Source: a virus. From it: a stretch of 41,717 bases of DNA. Shown here one piece after another: positions 7,150 to 15,655 of the stretch (position 1 is its first letter; each line of letters starts with the position of its first letter). The translations under genes were made by a program, and so were the position numbers. Location: IMG/VR virus record IMGVR_UViG_3300028608_000035, positions 1-41,717 of that record. One strand, written 5' to 3'. The notes under the pieces are model-generated. The model made no database searches. It worked only from the letters and a program-made list of their open reading frames with translations, and was not told the DNA's origin.

Positions 7150-7644
7150 TTACTTACTTCGCCGTGCGGCCAGTTCTTGCAAGCCCTCAAGCTGTTTGGT
7201 CATCGTCACTATTGCTTCGCGTAGGGCGTAATAATTTTGTCGAGCATCAGCAGTAAGTTCGGGGGCGGCGCCATCATCCATGCCGGGGGTGCTGGATCGC
7301 GCAGGCACGTTACCGGCGCTGCGGGGACAGCTTGCATTGACGCGCAGGCCGATAGAGCCATTGGCAACACCATCGCGCAGAGTTTGTAGTTCATGTTTGG
7401 CCGTCTCCAGTTGTGCGGTTTTGGCCGCGTCGATGTCATCCCGTGCGCGCTCTTCCGTAGCGTGCCGCTCTTGCTCAACCTCCAGGGCTCTCAGCGTGGC
7501 TTTGTGCGCAGAAGCGACAAGCGTTGCGTGCTCGGCGTTGAGGTTGGCTATCTTGGCGTTCAATCGCCAACCGTTGGCGAACCACCCACCGGCCGCAGCA
7601 ACCGCGACAACGGCAGCAGCTACGTAAACGCGCGGGTCAATCAC
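7150..7644 (-). CDS. Rz: Rz-like inner-membrane spanin (i-spanin), 164 aa
   Basis: This protein fuses the inner and outer membranes at lysis together with Rz1. I choose the GTG at 7644, which overlaps the endolysin stop as GTGA and gives VIDPRVYVAAAVVAVAAAGG, an N-terminal transmembrane anchor. A charged coiled coil follows (KIANLNAEHATL through about residue 90). The C-terminal region has the RVNASCPRS and YYALREAIVTMTKQLEGLQE segments typical of Rz (PF03245). An ATG-like start further upstream would only add residues from inside the endolysin gene. The o-spanin is embedded in another frame. It is the last gene of the leftward transcription unit, ending just before the bidirectional terminator. 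Confidence 0.88.
   Translation of the reverse strand: MIDPRVYVAAAVVAVAAAGGWFANGWRLNAKIANLNAEHATLVASAHKATLRALEVEQERHATEERARDDIDAAKTAQLETAKHELQTLRDGVANGSIGLRVNASCPRSAGNVPARSSTPGMDDGAAPELTADARQNYYALREAIVTMTKQLEGLQELAARRSK
7209..7394 (-). CDS. Rz1: Rz1-like outer-membrane lipoprotein spanin (o-spanin), 61 aa, embedded in Rz
   Basis: The frame starts at ATG 7394 entirely within the Rz gene. It reads MNYKLCAMVLPMALSAC, a lipoprotein signal peptide with lipobox LSAC, followed by a short proline-rich mature part (AAPVTC, PAPPAW, MAPPPN) and ending at 7209. A nested, proline-rich lipoprotein is the classic Rz1 arrangement of lambda. It would be anchored in the outer membrane and contact the Rz C-terminus. 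Confidence 0.82.
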   Translation of the reverse strand: MNYKLCAMVLPMALSACASMQAVPAAPVTCLRDPAPPAWMMAPPPNLLLMLDKIITPYAKQ

Positions 7645-8138
7645 GCCAACCCCAACAGTTCCCGTGCTGCGCGGTGATAACCGGGCCACGTCTCAGGATG
7701 CGGCTTGCCAGGGCGCCACACGCGCATGTACGTATCCCATGCGCTCGCCCAGTCGTTGACATCGGGCAGCGGATATGGATCGGTCCATAGCAGAAGCCGT
7801 GCGAGCGCGCACGCTAGGATGTCGTCATTCTCGATGGCAAGCCAAATGGCATGCGGCTCAGGTTCGACACCATGCGATTCGCACAGCTTCAGCACAAGGG
7901 CTCGAGTTGCCTTGTGGTTCAGCACACCGGTAACCATCCCGCCGCCCTGTTCGCCTTGCCAGAACGACCGCGCAGGCCCCTTTTTGCCGCCACCGATGAC
8001 TTGGTAGCGATAGATGAATTTGGACTCTTGCAGGCCCGTTGTGAGCAACTGGATTGTTGCTTTGTCACCGGTCATCGCAACGGGCAGTTCCGCCATTGCG
8101 GGAATAATGATGTCGTGAAAAACCTTGTCGAGTTCCAT
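7641..8138 (-). CDS. Phage endolysin (lysozyme/transglycosylase-like), 165 aa
   Basis: The ATG at 8138 lies behind GAAGGG; a TTG 15 nt upstream is part of that site and is less likely. The sequence has the pattern GLQES (E38 as candidate catalytic acid), then RYQVIGG, GPARSFWQGEQGGG and VLNHKATRAL. I associate this with small endolysins of Burkholderia- and Pseudomonas-type phages. No signal or SAR segment is visible, so export would depend on a holin. It sits between the holin candidates and the spanins. The enzymatic class is inferred from the motif and gene order. Confidence 0.8.
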   Translation of the reverse strand: MELDKVFHDIIIPAMAELPVAMTGDKATIQLLTTGLQESKFIYRYQVIGGGKKGPARSFWQGEQGGGMVTGVLNHKATRALVLKLCESHGVEPEPHAIWLAIENDDILACALARLLLWTDPYPLPDVNDWASAWDTYMRVWRPGKPHPETWPGYHRAARELLGLA

Positions 8139-8139
8139 G

Positions 8140-8637
8140 CTATTTCCCTTCAAGTGGTGCGGTCACGCTCGGCGGATCAACCGGGACGCCACCGCGAAGT
8201 TTGCGACGCGCAGTGTCAACGAAATCCATTGTAAATTGGTCAGCCGTGCGCATCCATTTGCCGCGTGAAGCACCCACGACAACGATGATGATGATGCGAA
8301 GATCGCCGCCGATTACTGGCAGCTTGAGCCCGAGGGGCGACAAGGCGGCAAAGTAGTTGTAGCCTTGAATGAACCCGTAGGCGACGGCGCCGCCGATGCA
8401 CGCTACGATGATGTCTTTCAGCACTTCGTACCGAATATCGAACAGCGGTCGGTTTTCCGACATCAAGGATATGAGAGTGCGCCCTGCACCGCCGACAAGG
8501 CCCGCAGCGGCGGCCAGGAGCAACGACCAATAATCAAAGTCCTTGAGGTCGGCTCGCAAGCTCGTGGCCGCCCACGTCAGGCCCGTATAGCAAATGAGCC
8601 ATGCTGCCGCAAGAACGTTAATTTGAGACTTTTTCAT
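8140..8637 (-). CDS. Holin-like membrane protein, 165 aa
   Basis: The start is the ATG at 8637 (MKKSQINVLAAAW); the gene overlaps the preceding one by 20 nt. Three to four hydrophobic segments can be seen: about residues 6-23, 35-55, 75-95 and 104-120 (RIIIIVVVGASRG). The C-terminal tail is hydrophilic and ends PSVTAPLEGK. It lies directly upstream of the endolysin with 1 nt between them, so holin is the simplest call. I do not recognise a specific holin family. The neighbouring 173-aa membrane protein could be the partner (antiholin) or the holin itself. Confidence 0.65.
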   Translation of the reverse strand: MKKSQINVLAAAWLICYTGLTWAATSLRADLKDFDYWSLLLAAAAGLVGGAGRTLISLMSENRPLFDIRYEVLKDIIVACIGGAVAYGFIQGYNYFAALSPLGLKLPVIGGDLRIIIIVVVGASRGKWMRTADQFTMDFVDTARRKLRGGVPVDPPSVTAPLEGK

Positions 8638-9139
8638 CGTTGATACGCTCTCGCAGTTGTTGGGAGTTGACAGAGAAACCATAGGTGTACCCAACGGCAA
8701 GGCACGAAAGCATGTTGCCTAAGTAGAGCCAGATAAGGCCCGCAGAGCGTGTAGAGAGAACGTTAACAGCAAGATACAGCCAAAGTACGGCCGCACCCCC
8801 TGCTGCATAGCCGGCCATCTTTCGCGGCAACTTGCAATGCAACAGGTCAGGACGAAACACCAACATGAACAGATGCGGCAATGTCACAAGTGCCGCAATG
8901 ACAAATAGCGCTGCGATTATCCAATTGGGCATGCTCGCAGCGCTTGCCGCTTTCCATATTGCTGATCCTTTGACGGTCCACATATAAACCACCGGCTTAA
9001 TCAGCCACGCGAACAAGAAAAAGCCGGTAATGATGGCCGACAAAATCCGTACCTCCGTGCGGTCTTGATCGCGCGGCAGTGACGGAGCGCGCGTCGCAAG
9101 GCGCTTGACTTGCTCCGGGTTGTAGATTGGATCGGCCAT
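8618..9139 (-). CDS. Membrane protein in lysis cassette, 173 aa (holin/antiholin candidate)
   Basis: Starting at MADPIYNPEQ (ATG 9139), the first 35 residues are hydrophilic. About four transmembrane segments follow (IITGFFLFAWLIKPVVYM, WIIAALFVIAALVTLPHL, AGGAAVLWLYLAVNVL and LIWLYLGNMLSCLAVGY), then a short charged C-terminus. It is located between the tail-fibre chaperone and the holin-like gene. Two adjacent membrane proteins upstream of an endolysin often form a holin/antiholin pair. I cannot tell which is which. Confidence 0.6.
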   Translation of the reverse strand: MADPIYNPEQVKRLATRAPSLPRDQDRTEVRILSAIITGFFLFAWLIKPVVYMWTVKGSAIWKAASAASMPNWIIAALFVIAALVTLPHLFMLVFRPDLLHCKLPRKMAGYAAGGAAVLWLYLAVNVLSTRSAGLIWLYLGNMLSCLAVGYTYGFSVNSQQLRERINDEKVSN

Positions 9140-9150
9140 CGCAACCACTT

Positions 9151-9678
9151 TTAGACCCCGGGCGCGGTGGGCCAAACGATATCGTCGGCTTGCGGGTCTA
9201 CCTTGTAGACAGCCGCGCGATACTTCCGCCATGCGAGCAATTGCGCCTCGTCTTCGGCGTTCGCTTCGCCCAGGTCAACCAAGTCTTGCAGCGGGTTGAT
9301 ATGCGAAGTTGCTTCTGCGAGCCGTCCGGCACGTTCACGCGTGATTTCTTCGACGGTTGGCGCAGCCGGTTCGGGTGCGGGTCCGAACACGCCATTTGCA
9401 TAGCTGTCACCTTGTCGCACGTCTTCGCCGCAAACGTGAATATCTTGCACCATGTCGGCGGGAAAACGATCTTCGATTGGAACCTCTTGTCCGATCGGGA
9501 AATTGTCATGTGCGGCAAGCAACGCATTGTGCAATTCCGTAGCAAGTTCGCCGGCATCCCCCGACAGCGGTTCCGGTGCTGCGGGTCGGTCGCTTTCTTG
9601 ATAAAAGTACGGTTCGATGAGTTCGAACACGATGCCGTCTGCCGACTCAGGACTATTTCGTTTCACATGGGCGTACAT
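9151..9678 (-). CDS. Tail fibre assembly chaperone (Caudo_TAP/Tfa-like), 175 aa
   Basis: The ATG at 9678 lies behind GAAGGAAA. The C-terminal third has the classical signature of tail-fibre assembly proteins: an acidic helix (LGEANAEDEAQLL) followed by AWRKYRAAVYKVD and WPTAPGV. The N-terminal half is variable and acidic, as expected for the part that recognises its own fibre. It lies directly downstream of the tail-fibre gene, the usual order, and would help trimerise or mature that fibre. Confidence 0.85.
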   Translation of the reverse strand: MYAHVKRNSPESADGIVFELIEPYFYQESDRPAAPEPLSGDAGELATELHNALLAAHDNFPIGQEVPIEDRFPADMVQDIHVCGEDVRQGDSYANGVFGPAPEPAAPTVEEITRERAGRLAEATSHINPLQDLVDLGEANAEDEAQLLAWRKYRAAVYKVDPQADDIVWPTAPGV

Positions 9679-9688
9679 AGTATTTCCT

Positions 9689-10978
9689 TCAGGAGTATTG
9701 ATCGATGACCGCGCAGCCTTGAAAGCCGTTGCCACCGCTCGCACCGCCAGCATTGCCGGCAGGAGCGTTACCACCCGAACCACCAGCACCATAAACAAGT
9801 GCTGTCAGGCCCGTAGCGTAATTGGTGACACCGTCTGCCCCACCGCCGAACGTTGAATCGCCACCTTTGCCGCTGATGGGACCAGGGCCATAGAACGCAT
9901 AGAGGCCGGACACGCCCTTGTAATTCAAGTCGCCGCCTGTGCTTCCGCCGCCGTTGCCCGAACCATACGGGAATGACGCTGTGTTTGCTTGCACAGGGCC
10001 GAACGTGCCCCCAGTGCCACCCGCTGCGGAAAAGATTGCACCGCAAGAGGTGGTGCCACCATTAGTTCCGTTCGCTGAATTGACACCGCCAACACCGGCA
10101 GCGCCGATGGTGAACGTCTGACCCAGTATTTGCGCACGCGTAAGTGTCTTTAGCGCTGCACCACCAGCACCGCCACCAGCACCGGACGCACATTGCGACG
10201 CGCCCACGCCTGCTGCTGCACCGCCGCCGCCCGCACCGCCGCCTTGCAATCGCACAACAAACCGGTTTGCAGCGTCAACCAATGTCGGTACGCCGGTTGC
10301 CGTGATAACAAGCGTCCCCAGGTACTGCCCAGGCATGGCCTTGATGTTCGTGCCATCGCCATAAACAAAAAGCGACCCGCTTGCAGGAACGATAACGCCA
10401 GTGCCTGCGGCGGTTTTTACAGTAAGCGAGAAATTGCCGGTGGTGTTGTTGACAATATGCCAGCGTTGCAGACGAGCGGGCAACGTCAATTGCACATTCG
10501 CAGTAAGCACGCCAGTAGCTGTAATGGTAGGTTGCGCAGCTTGCGCCGCCGACGCAACAACCGTCACGTTGGAGAACGCGATAGATGCGTTGGAACCGCC
10601 GACAGCTATCCATTTGGTCACATCGGTAGGAAGTGTATTATTGGCCGCTGCAATAGATTCGTAAATCACTCCGTCGGTATAACGCACTCGCGCGCCAAGC
10701 GGGTAGGCGTAGTTTGCAGCGCCGTTTTGCGCAGGGTCGATCCAATCGGGCACGCCGTTGGTTTGGTACTCTTGCAGCGCCGTGGTGATGTCGTAGTGAA
10801 GCTGATTGTTTTGGTTGCGCTCGATGTCCCGTGCGTTGGGGTCGGTGTAGGGCAACTCATATTGCGGGCCGTAACCTTGCTGCCAACTGACCGCACCGCT
10901 AACCTGCGTTGGGTCGGGAACTGCCGTTTTGTCACCGGCAACTGCGAACGGGTAGCGAAAGAACTTATTAAGGGCCAT
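9689..10978 (-). CDS. Tail fibre / receptor-binding adhesin with glycine-rich tip, 429 aa
   Basis: The start MALNKFFRYPFAVAGDK is at 10978, overlapping the preceding gene by 11 nt. The N-terminal ~100 residues would attach to the baseplate; a central beta-rich domain contains TITATGVLTANVQLTLPAR. The C-terminal ~170 residues consist largely of Gly-rich runs (GGGAGGGGAAAG, GGTGGTFG, GGSTGG) separated by short variable loops. This composition is like the polyglycine-II sandwich of T-even gp38-type adhesins, where the loops bind the receptor. It is the only obvious fibre gene and has its chaperone next door. Confidence 0.82.
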   Translation of the reverse strand: MALNKFFRYPFAVAGDKTAVPDPTQVSGAVSWQQGYGPQYELPYTDPNARDIERNQNNQLHYDITTALQEYQTNGVPDWIDPAQNGAANYAYPLGARVRYTDGVIYESIAAANNTLPTDVTKWIAVGGSNASIAFSNVTVVASAAQAAQPTITATGVLTANVQLTLPARLQRWHIVNNTTGNFSLTVKTAAGTGVIVPASGSLFVYGDGTNIKAMPGQYLGTLVITATGVPTLVDAANRFVVRLQGGGAGGGGAAAGVGASQCASGAGGGAGGAALKTLTRAQILGQTFTIGAAGVGGVNSANGTNGGTTSCGAIFSAAGGTGGTFGPVQANTASFPYGSGNGGGSTGGDLNYKGVSGLYAFYGPGPISGKGGDSTFGGGADGVTNYATGLTALVYGAGGSGGNAPAGNAGGASGGNGFQGCAVIDQYS

Positions 10979-11624
10979 GATGGAAATTCCCGTTGTTGAA
11001 GTTGTTGCGATTTGGACCGAACCCCCACGCAGCACCAGGGTCAACAACTACCGTCCCGCTGCCAACGCCGGCAGGGCGTGGAAGCAAGTCGAAAGCGTTA
11101 AACACTAATTGTAGCTGCGCTGGAATTGCGCTTGAAAACACGTAGCGAATCTTCATTTCCAAGCCGTCAGCCATATAGACGACGCCCGGACCGAAAACGT
11201 AATTAAGGAACGCGTTGACTTCGGGTGCAGCACCGCGCGTGACCAATTGGAAATACCGCAGCTTAAGAACCAAGCGTTTTTCGGCCGTGGTCAGTCCGAA
11301 ACCGCTGGCGCTTGGTGCGAAGTTTCCGCGATTGAATCGGCGTCGTTCGGGGCCGAACCCCCATGCGATTTTTCCGGGTTGCGGATCGGCAGCAACAACG
11401 AGCGGTATGTTTAAAATGATCGCCCATACTGCTAGGCCAAAGTCATTGGCCGTGTTGAGGTCGAAAACATCGACCATCCAATCAGACCAGAACTCAGTGT
11501 GATTGCGGATGTACCATTCCTGCTTTTGCGTAATTAACGATTGGAGCGCAGTCGCTTCGTTGTACTGCCACAATATGTTTTGCAGCAGATCAACGCTAAA
11601 ATCGAATTCTTGAATGTCGCTCAT
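10968..11624 (-). CDS. DUF2612 baseplate-associated protein, 218 aa
   Basis: DUF2612 proteins sit next to the baseplate J-like protein and link baseplate to tail fibres, a role like that of P2 gpI or Mu gp48. Here the start overlaps the stop of the J-like gene as ATGA. The N-terminus (FSVDLLQNILWQY) and the LTTAEKRLVLKLRYFQLVTR segment are typical. A motif AWGFGPxRxxFNxGNF occurs twice, once mid-protein (about residues 87-103) and again near the C-terminus (about 198-214), which looks like an internal duplication. Confidence 0.82.
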   Translation of the reverse strand: MSDIQEFDFSVDLLQNILWQYNEATALQSLITQKQEWYIRNHTEFWSDWMVDVFDLNTANDFGLAVWAIILNIPLVVAADPQPGKIAWGFGPERRRFNRGNFAPSASGFGLTTAEKRLVLKLRYFQLVTRGAAPEVNAFLNYVFGPGVVYMADGLEMKIRYVFSSAIPAQLQLVFNAFDLLPRPAGVGSGTVVVDPGAAWGFGPNRNNFNNGNFHHGP

Positions 11625-12817
11625 ACCGGGATGACCACGATATTATTGATGTTCAAGCGCGGTACTTGATAGAGCGTAATCGGAACCTCATCGGTTGACA
11701 ACGGTCCCGCAACCACGCCGATACGCACCTTGCGTACGAAAATGCCAGGTGCCGCAATGTTGATAGCCCCTGAGAATTCGAATGGCGATACGTTTACCCC
11801 TACGGCAAATCCATCTTCGCCATCAATCTCACCGGCCGTGTATTGCATGATTGCGTTGCGGATTGCCGTTGGCATGTCAACTGTAGAATTTCCGGGCGAC
11901 GCCGTGACTTCCACTTGGATATTTACTTCGTCCGGTCGTTCGAAAGTCACAGGATAAACCTGCCCGCTTGCAGGGTCGGTCACGTCAACAACAACTGACC
12001 CGTTGTAGCCGCAGCCCCCGCTCTTCGCTTCGAGAATCGCAGTCGCAACGTCAATATCCGATCCGCCATCGACGTTGACGAAGATTGAATGGCTAATCAT
12101 ATTCACGCCGTCGATGACTGCCGTTACGTCGGTCGTGTTCTCGCGAAAGGCCAGCGACACAACACCCTCTGTATCGTACAGACGCGAAATAATTGCTTCG
12201 GGCAATGCCACGCCTTGCAAGGCGAGCGTGCGACGACGACGAAGACGGCTTGCAACATCCGATTCCGTGGCGCGCCCAAGAATGCCCGCTGTTGGGTTAT
12301 CTACGGTTTCCCAACCAAGCACTTGATATTGCGGATCGAAAACGAATGAGTGGGCAGGTGCTGCGATAGCGCCGTAATTAACGCTTCTAAAATCTGCGAG
12401 GGCGTTGCCTGTACCATCAAGCGTGACCGAAGAAAGAATCTCAAAGGGCTCGCCGTCTTGCGTCAATACCTGCACGCTTGCAGGGATGATTGTTCCGGGC
12501 ACGCCGCCTAATGCCACGTCCTGCACTACGGTGCGTTCCTGGCCCCTGCGTTGGCCGCCAGTAAGCGCCCAAATAGCGTTTAGAAATGTCCCGCCAGCTA
12601 CGCGAGGATTGATCTGATTTGCAAGGTCTGCGTTATTGCGCAGGAACGTATCGCGCGCCGTTACTTCAACTGCAATAAGCCTACCCTGTGGTGTGGCCGG
12701 ATCGGTATTGAGTTCTTCGCCTAGTGCGGCTCGGTATTCGCCTTCCACCGTCGAAAGCGTATCGGCGGTGTCGGGGATTATTACCCCCGTTTCAGTCAGA
12801 TAGGTGTAATCAGCCAT
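11621..12817 (-). CDS. Baseplate J-like protein, 398 aa
   Basis: This is the baseplate wedge protein of the P2 gpJ / Mu gp47 family (PF04865). Its visible features are the N-terminal helical part (YRAALGEELNTDPATPQGRLIAVEV), GGTFLNAIWALTGG, then a beta-rich region with PASVQVLTQDGEPFE and the RRRRTLALQGVALPEAIISRLYDTEGV segment common to the family. It overlaps its upstream neighbour, the W/gp25-like gene, by 8 nt and the DUF2612 gene by ATGA. Length is usual. Confidence 0.92.
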   Translation of the reverse strand: MADYTYLTETGVIIPDTADTLSTVEGEYRAALGEELNTDPATPQGRLIAVEVTARDTFLRNNADLANQINPRVAGGTFLNAIWALTGGQRRGQERTVVQDVALGGVPGTIIPASVQVLTQDGEPFEILSSVTLDGTGNALADFRSVNYGAIAAPAHSFVFDPQYQVLGWETVDNPTAGILGRATESDVASRLRRRRTLALQGVALPEAIISRLYDTEGVVSLAFRENTTDVTAVIDGVNMISHSIFVNVDGGSDIDVATAILEAKSGGCGYNGSVVVDVTDPASGQVYPVTFERPDEVNIQVEVTASPGNSTVDMPTAIRNAIMQYTAGEIDGEDGFAVGVNVSPFEFSGAINIAAPGIFVRKVRIGVVAGPLSTDEVPITLYQVPRLNINNIVVIPV

Positions 12818-13160
12818 TTGTCAGCACCTGTGTTCCGTAGGGGGTTTGAATCGTTGCAGTATAAACCAGCGCCTCACCGACAAGTTTTGCCGATATTTCC
12901 GACACACCTATAACGTCAGTAACACGCATAAGCTCTCGGCGTAAAGCGGCTTCAAATTGCGCTACGTTCGGTGCGCCGCTCCATACAACCTTGAAATTTG
13001 GTATGCCGCGATCTACGGCGTAAATCATTTCTCCAAGTTGCGATTGCGCCGCCTCTTGTGCAGATTCTTTTACGGCGAGCACGTCTCGCACGAACGCGAT
13101 ATCGCCCTTGTTGTTCAAGAAGATGTCTCGATTCCCGTTCACTGCTATTTGAAGGTTCAT
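12810..13160 (-). CDS. Baseplate wedge protein, gpW/gp25-like, 116 aa
   Basis: The sequence MNLQIAVNGNRDIFLNNKGDIAFVRDVLAVKESAQ and the following GEMIYAVDRGIPNFKVVWSG match the small lysozyme-like wedge proteins of simple contractile baseplates (T4 gp25, P2 gpW and relatives), which bind the sheath. It is located between the spike and the J-like protein, as in Mu- and P2-type baseplates, with ATGA overlap to the spike gene. Confidence 0.82.
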   Translation of the reverse strand: MNLQIAVNGNRDIFLNNKGDIAFVRDVLAVKESAQEAAQSQLGEMIYAVDRGIPNFKVVWSGAPNVAQFEAALRRELMRVTDVIGVSEISAKLVGEALVYTATIQTPYGTQVLTNG

Positions 13161-13918
13161 ACAACGTTTCCAGAATTTCCACCACCAGGAACCACACCCG
13201 AGTGATGATGCCCAAGAAATGAACGACCTTGGATAGTAACGGTTGGTGCATCCAGGGTTATGGAGTTCGACGCAGTAAGCACGATGTCAGGTGTTCCCGG
13301 ACCTCCGCCGGAATTTACGTTACCGTTTAAATTAATGTTTGGCGCTTGCAGCGTCACCATTACCGGAGCCGTTATGGTGACTTGCCCGGTCTTCAACTCC
13401 ACGCTCGTGTCGTCACCCGTGACCTTTACGCGGTCATCCCAAATGGCAATACGATATTTGCCGTCGAGTGTTTGCAACACTACGTTTTCATCGTCTTCGC
13501 CGTTAATTGTGAAGTCACGCATCGCGTCCGGAATAAATAACGAGTCTTCGAACGAGTGAAAGCGAATCGTGTTTGGCGATGCGTTGGTAAATGATTGCAT
13601 GAACAACGATATGTCACGGTCGCTAGCGTGAATCCAACCCAGGTCGCCGGGTTTCAGATTGAAACTAAGCATATGCCCACCACCACCCAACAGGAGCACC
13701 GGCACGCCCTGAATTTGCGCGCGAGGCACGGTAGCCCCCTCCGTGGTCAACATCGCCACCATGGGCTGAACAACGGCACGGTTTGCGTCTCTGTCGTAGC
13801 TGACGATTTTTGCGGGCAATGCGTTATCCACGCCTTGCAGAAATTTTCGCAGTACCGTATTCAACATGCCTAAAAGGCTGTCGTCATCTGCCGGGTCATG
13901 TGAAGGGGAAGCGTTCAT
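13157..13918 (-). CDS. Baseplate central spike protein (gpV/Gp138-like), 253 aa
   Basis: The N-terminal part (ALPAKIVSYDRDANRAVVQPMVAML) is an OB-fold region as in Gp138/gpV spikes. It is followed by a beta-helical repeat region with alternating hydrophobics (VTITAPVMVTLQAPNINLNG and similar). Near the C-terminus FLGHHHSGV supplies closely spaced histidines, resembling the metal-binding HxH apex of membrane-piercing spikes. The trimer would puncture the outer membrane. It overlaps both neighbours by ATGA. Confidence 0.85.
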   Translation of the reverse strand: MNASPSHDPADDDSLLGMLNTVLRKFLQGVDNALPAKIVSYDRDANRAVVQPMVAMLTTEGATVPRAQIQGVPVLLLGGGGHMLSFNLKPGDLGWIHASDRDISLFMQSFTNASPNTIRFHSFEDSLFIPDAMRDFTINGEDDENVVLQTLDGKYRIAIWDDRVKVTGDDTSVELKTGQVTITAPVMVTLQAPNINLNGNVNSGGGPGTPDIVLTASNSITLDAPTVTIQGRSFLGHHHSGVVPGGGNSGNVV

Positions 13919-14796
13919 CTGTTTATCTTTATGGGTTTAACTTTCTTGTTTGTCGGAATTGCCGATACCTTGCCGTCACGACGCATGGCTTCAGCAACCA
14001 AGTAAAACGGTATGTCACGGTTCGTGAGTTCGAAACTCATCTTATAGACAACATAGTCCCCGTTTGCAGCGGGGTTCATGATCGACTTTATTTCCAACCC
14101 GTAACCAAGATCAGTTTGATTGTCGAACAACATCTTTACCTTGATGCCCTGTTCGGTAAATTCAGGAATGCCAATCATGCCTGTATCGATGTTCAACACA
14201 CGTGCGCGATTCTTGAGCGGCACGTGCATATCTTTTACAACAAGCTCACCATTATTAATGTACGCATTAACGAGCCCTGCCGTACCCAACTTGTCTACCT
14301 GCTTGAGCGCTGCGCCGCTGTGGCTGTAGTTTGCAATGCTTTTGTCGGTTGCTTGAAAATTAAGCCGCAAGCCCAGGTCTGCGGCCACACCTGCCGCAAT
14401 GGAGGACAATTTGCTATTAGGGCTTGCATTCTTACCAACGATATTACCCTTTTGAAAATTTCCAGTCTTCGCTTTGATGCTTACGGTAATGTCAGGAGGT
14501 TGCGACCCTACAGCGTTGGTAATGTCACCTTCAAAAACTATTGCTTCCCCGGTGCTCACGCGGCCCGCGTAAACGATGAGCTTCTTCGGAGTGCGGTTCA
14601 AATTGAACGGGCTTGTCTCGCTAAGCAGATAATCATGCGTTGCCTTAGTAATGTTTGTTATCTTGACTTCGCATTCGTTCTGGTTCGGATTGGCGTATTT
14701 CGTCCCTGTGGCCGTAATCTGAAGACCTTCGTATTGCTTGATCTTGCCATCAACTTCGATGCCGATGCGCAAAACGCGAGGGTCAAGCTCTGCCAT
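13915..14796 (-). CDS. Baseplate hub protein (gp27/gp44-like), 293 aa
   Basis: The beginning MAELDPRVLRIGIEVDGKIKQYEGLQITATGTKYANPNQNECEV is characteristic of small hub proteins with the T4 gp27/Mu gp44 fold that cap the tail tube and hold the spike. The C-terminal part (GYGLEIKSIMNPAANGDYVVYKMSFELTNRD) is also typical. Gene order tape measure, Dit-like, plug, hub, spike supports this. Starts with TAATG overlap to the plug gene. Confidence 0.82.
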   Translation of the reverse strand: MAELDPRVLRIGIEVDGKIKQYEGLQITATGTKYANPNQNECEVKITNITKATHDYLLSETSPFNLNRTPKKLIVYAGRVSTGEAIVFEGDITNAVGSQPPDITVSIKAKTGNFQKGNIVGKNASPNSKLSSIAAGVAADLGLRLNFQATDKSIANYSHSGAALKQVDKLGTAGLVNAYINNGELVVKDMHVPLKNRARVLNIDTGMIGIPEFTEQGIKVKMLFDNQTDLGYGLEIKSIMNPAANGDYVVYKMSFELTNRDIPFYLVAEAMRRDGKVSAIPTNKKVKPIKINR

Positions 14797-15104
14797 TACA
14801 ACGCCCCCAATTCATCACTATTGATGTACTGGAGAAACTGGGTAACGCCAAAGCTGTTCCAGTCGGGTAGGCTATCGTCTTGCACGAGCATCATAAAGTT
14901 GCCCGAATCAGGATCAACCAAATTGGAGCGCAAGATAAAGTCGTTTGGAAGAAAGCGCGCGTTCTCAATTAACGTTACGTCATCCTTGATAATAGTGATT
15001 GCCATCATCGTGTTTGTTTCGACCACGCGAATGACGTAGCGCGAGTTCTCCAGGGCTATGGAAAACTCCTGATTCGGCAGTTGCTTAAGACTGATTTCAA
15101 TCAT
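14796..15104 (-). CDS. Small baseplate plug protein (Pam3 gp18-like), 102 aa
   Basis: A beta-rich 102-aa protein: MIEISLKQLPNQEFSIALENSRYVIRVVETNTMMAITI. Proteins with this look and position, between a Dit-like protein and the hub, are the plug of simple myophage baseplates such as cyanophage Pam3 gp18. It overlaps the Dit-like gene by ATGA. Confidence 0.78.
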   Translation of the reverse strand: MIEISLKQLPNQEFSIALENSRYVIRVVETNTMMAITIIKDDVTLIENARFLPNDFILRSNLVDPDSGNFMMLVQDDSLPDWNSFGVTQFLQYINSDELGAL

Positions 15105-15655
15105 TTTTTGGTAACGGCATCAGCCGCTTTCGCAAGTGTAGATTGTCGCCGCGCGGGTGGCGTTTCCGTAGCTTTTTGCTCACCGCGTTTTGTCGTGCCC
15201 GAATTCTTAGACTCCTTTGCCTTTACCGGTTTCACGTCGGTAAATTGCGCTTCAACAAACTTTGCCTCGCGCAGCTTGATAACCATCATTGCGCCGTCTT
15301 GGATATCAGGTGGCTCGTCATGCGGCATCGACAAAATAATCATCGACGGGTAGGACTCAACACGGCTTTGCACCGTGAGCATGTCACCCCGCATGAAGAT
15401 ATCTTTTATCTGTCGATAAACTTGTCGGTACTCATCGCCAACAAGCATGCATGTCAACGTTATTTCAATCGGCTGAATAACGCGATGATCCGTAACTTGC
15501 ACGCCCGTCTCTAAGGGGTGCTCCATTTGCTTAGAGTCTTCGGTGAATGAACCTTTAACCGGTCGCGCATCCCCAAAGACTTGGTTCAAATTCGCATCGA
15601 GCACCGCCACTACGTCAAGCGCGGCGGTGCTGTTCTCTGTGTTGTTGCTTGCCAT
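15101..15655 (-). CDS. Dit-like baseplate/tail-tube initiator protein, 184 aa
   Basis: Central part ESKQMEHPLETGVQVTDHRVIQPIEITLTC-type sequence with HPLETG and DHRV is the signature of the Dit-like N-terminal domain found in simple contractile baseplates. The C-terminal ~40 residues are Lys/Thr/Ala-rich and probably disordered. It would sit between tail tube and hub. It overlaps the tape measure stop (TAATG) and the plug start (ATGA). Confidence 0.8.
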   Translation of the reverse strand: MASNNTENSTAALDVVAVLDANLNQVFGDARPVKGSFTEDSKQMEHPLETGVQVTDHRVIQPIEITLTCMLVGDEYRQVYRQIKDIFMRGDMLTVQSRVESYPSMIILSMPHDEPPDIQDGAMMVIKLREAKFVEAQFTDVKPVKAKESKNSGTTKRGEQKATETPPARRQSTLAKAADAVTKK

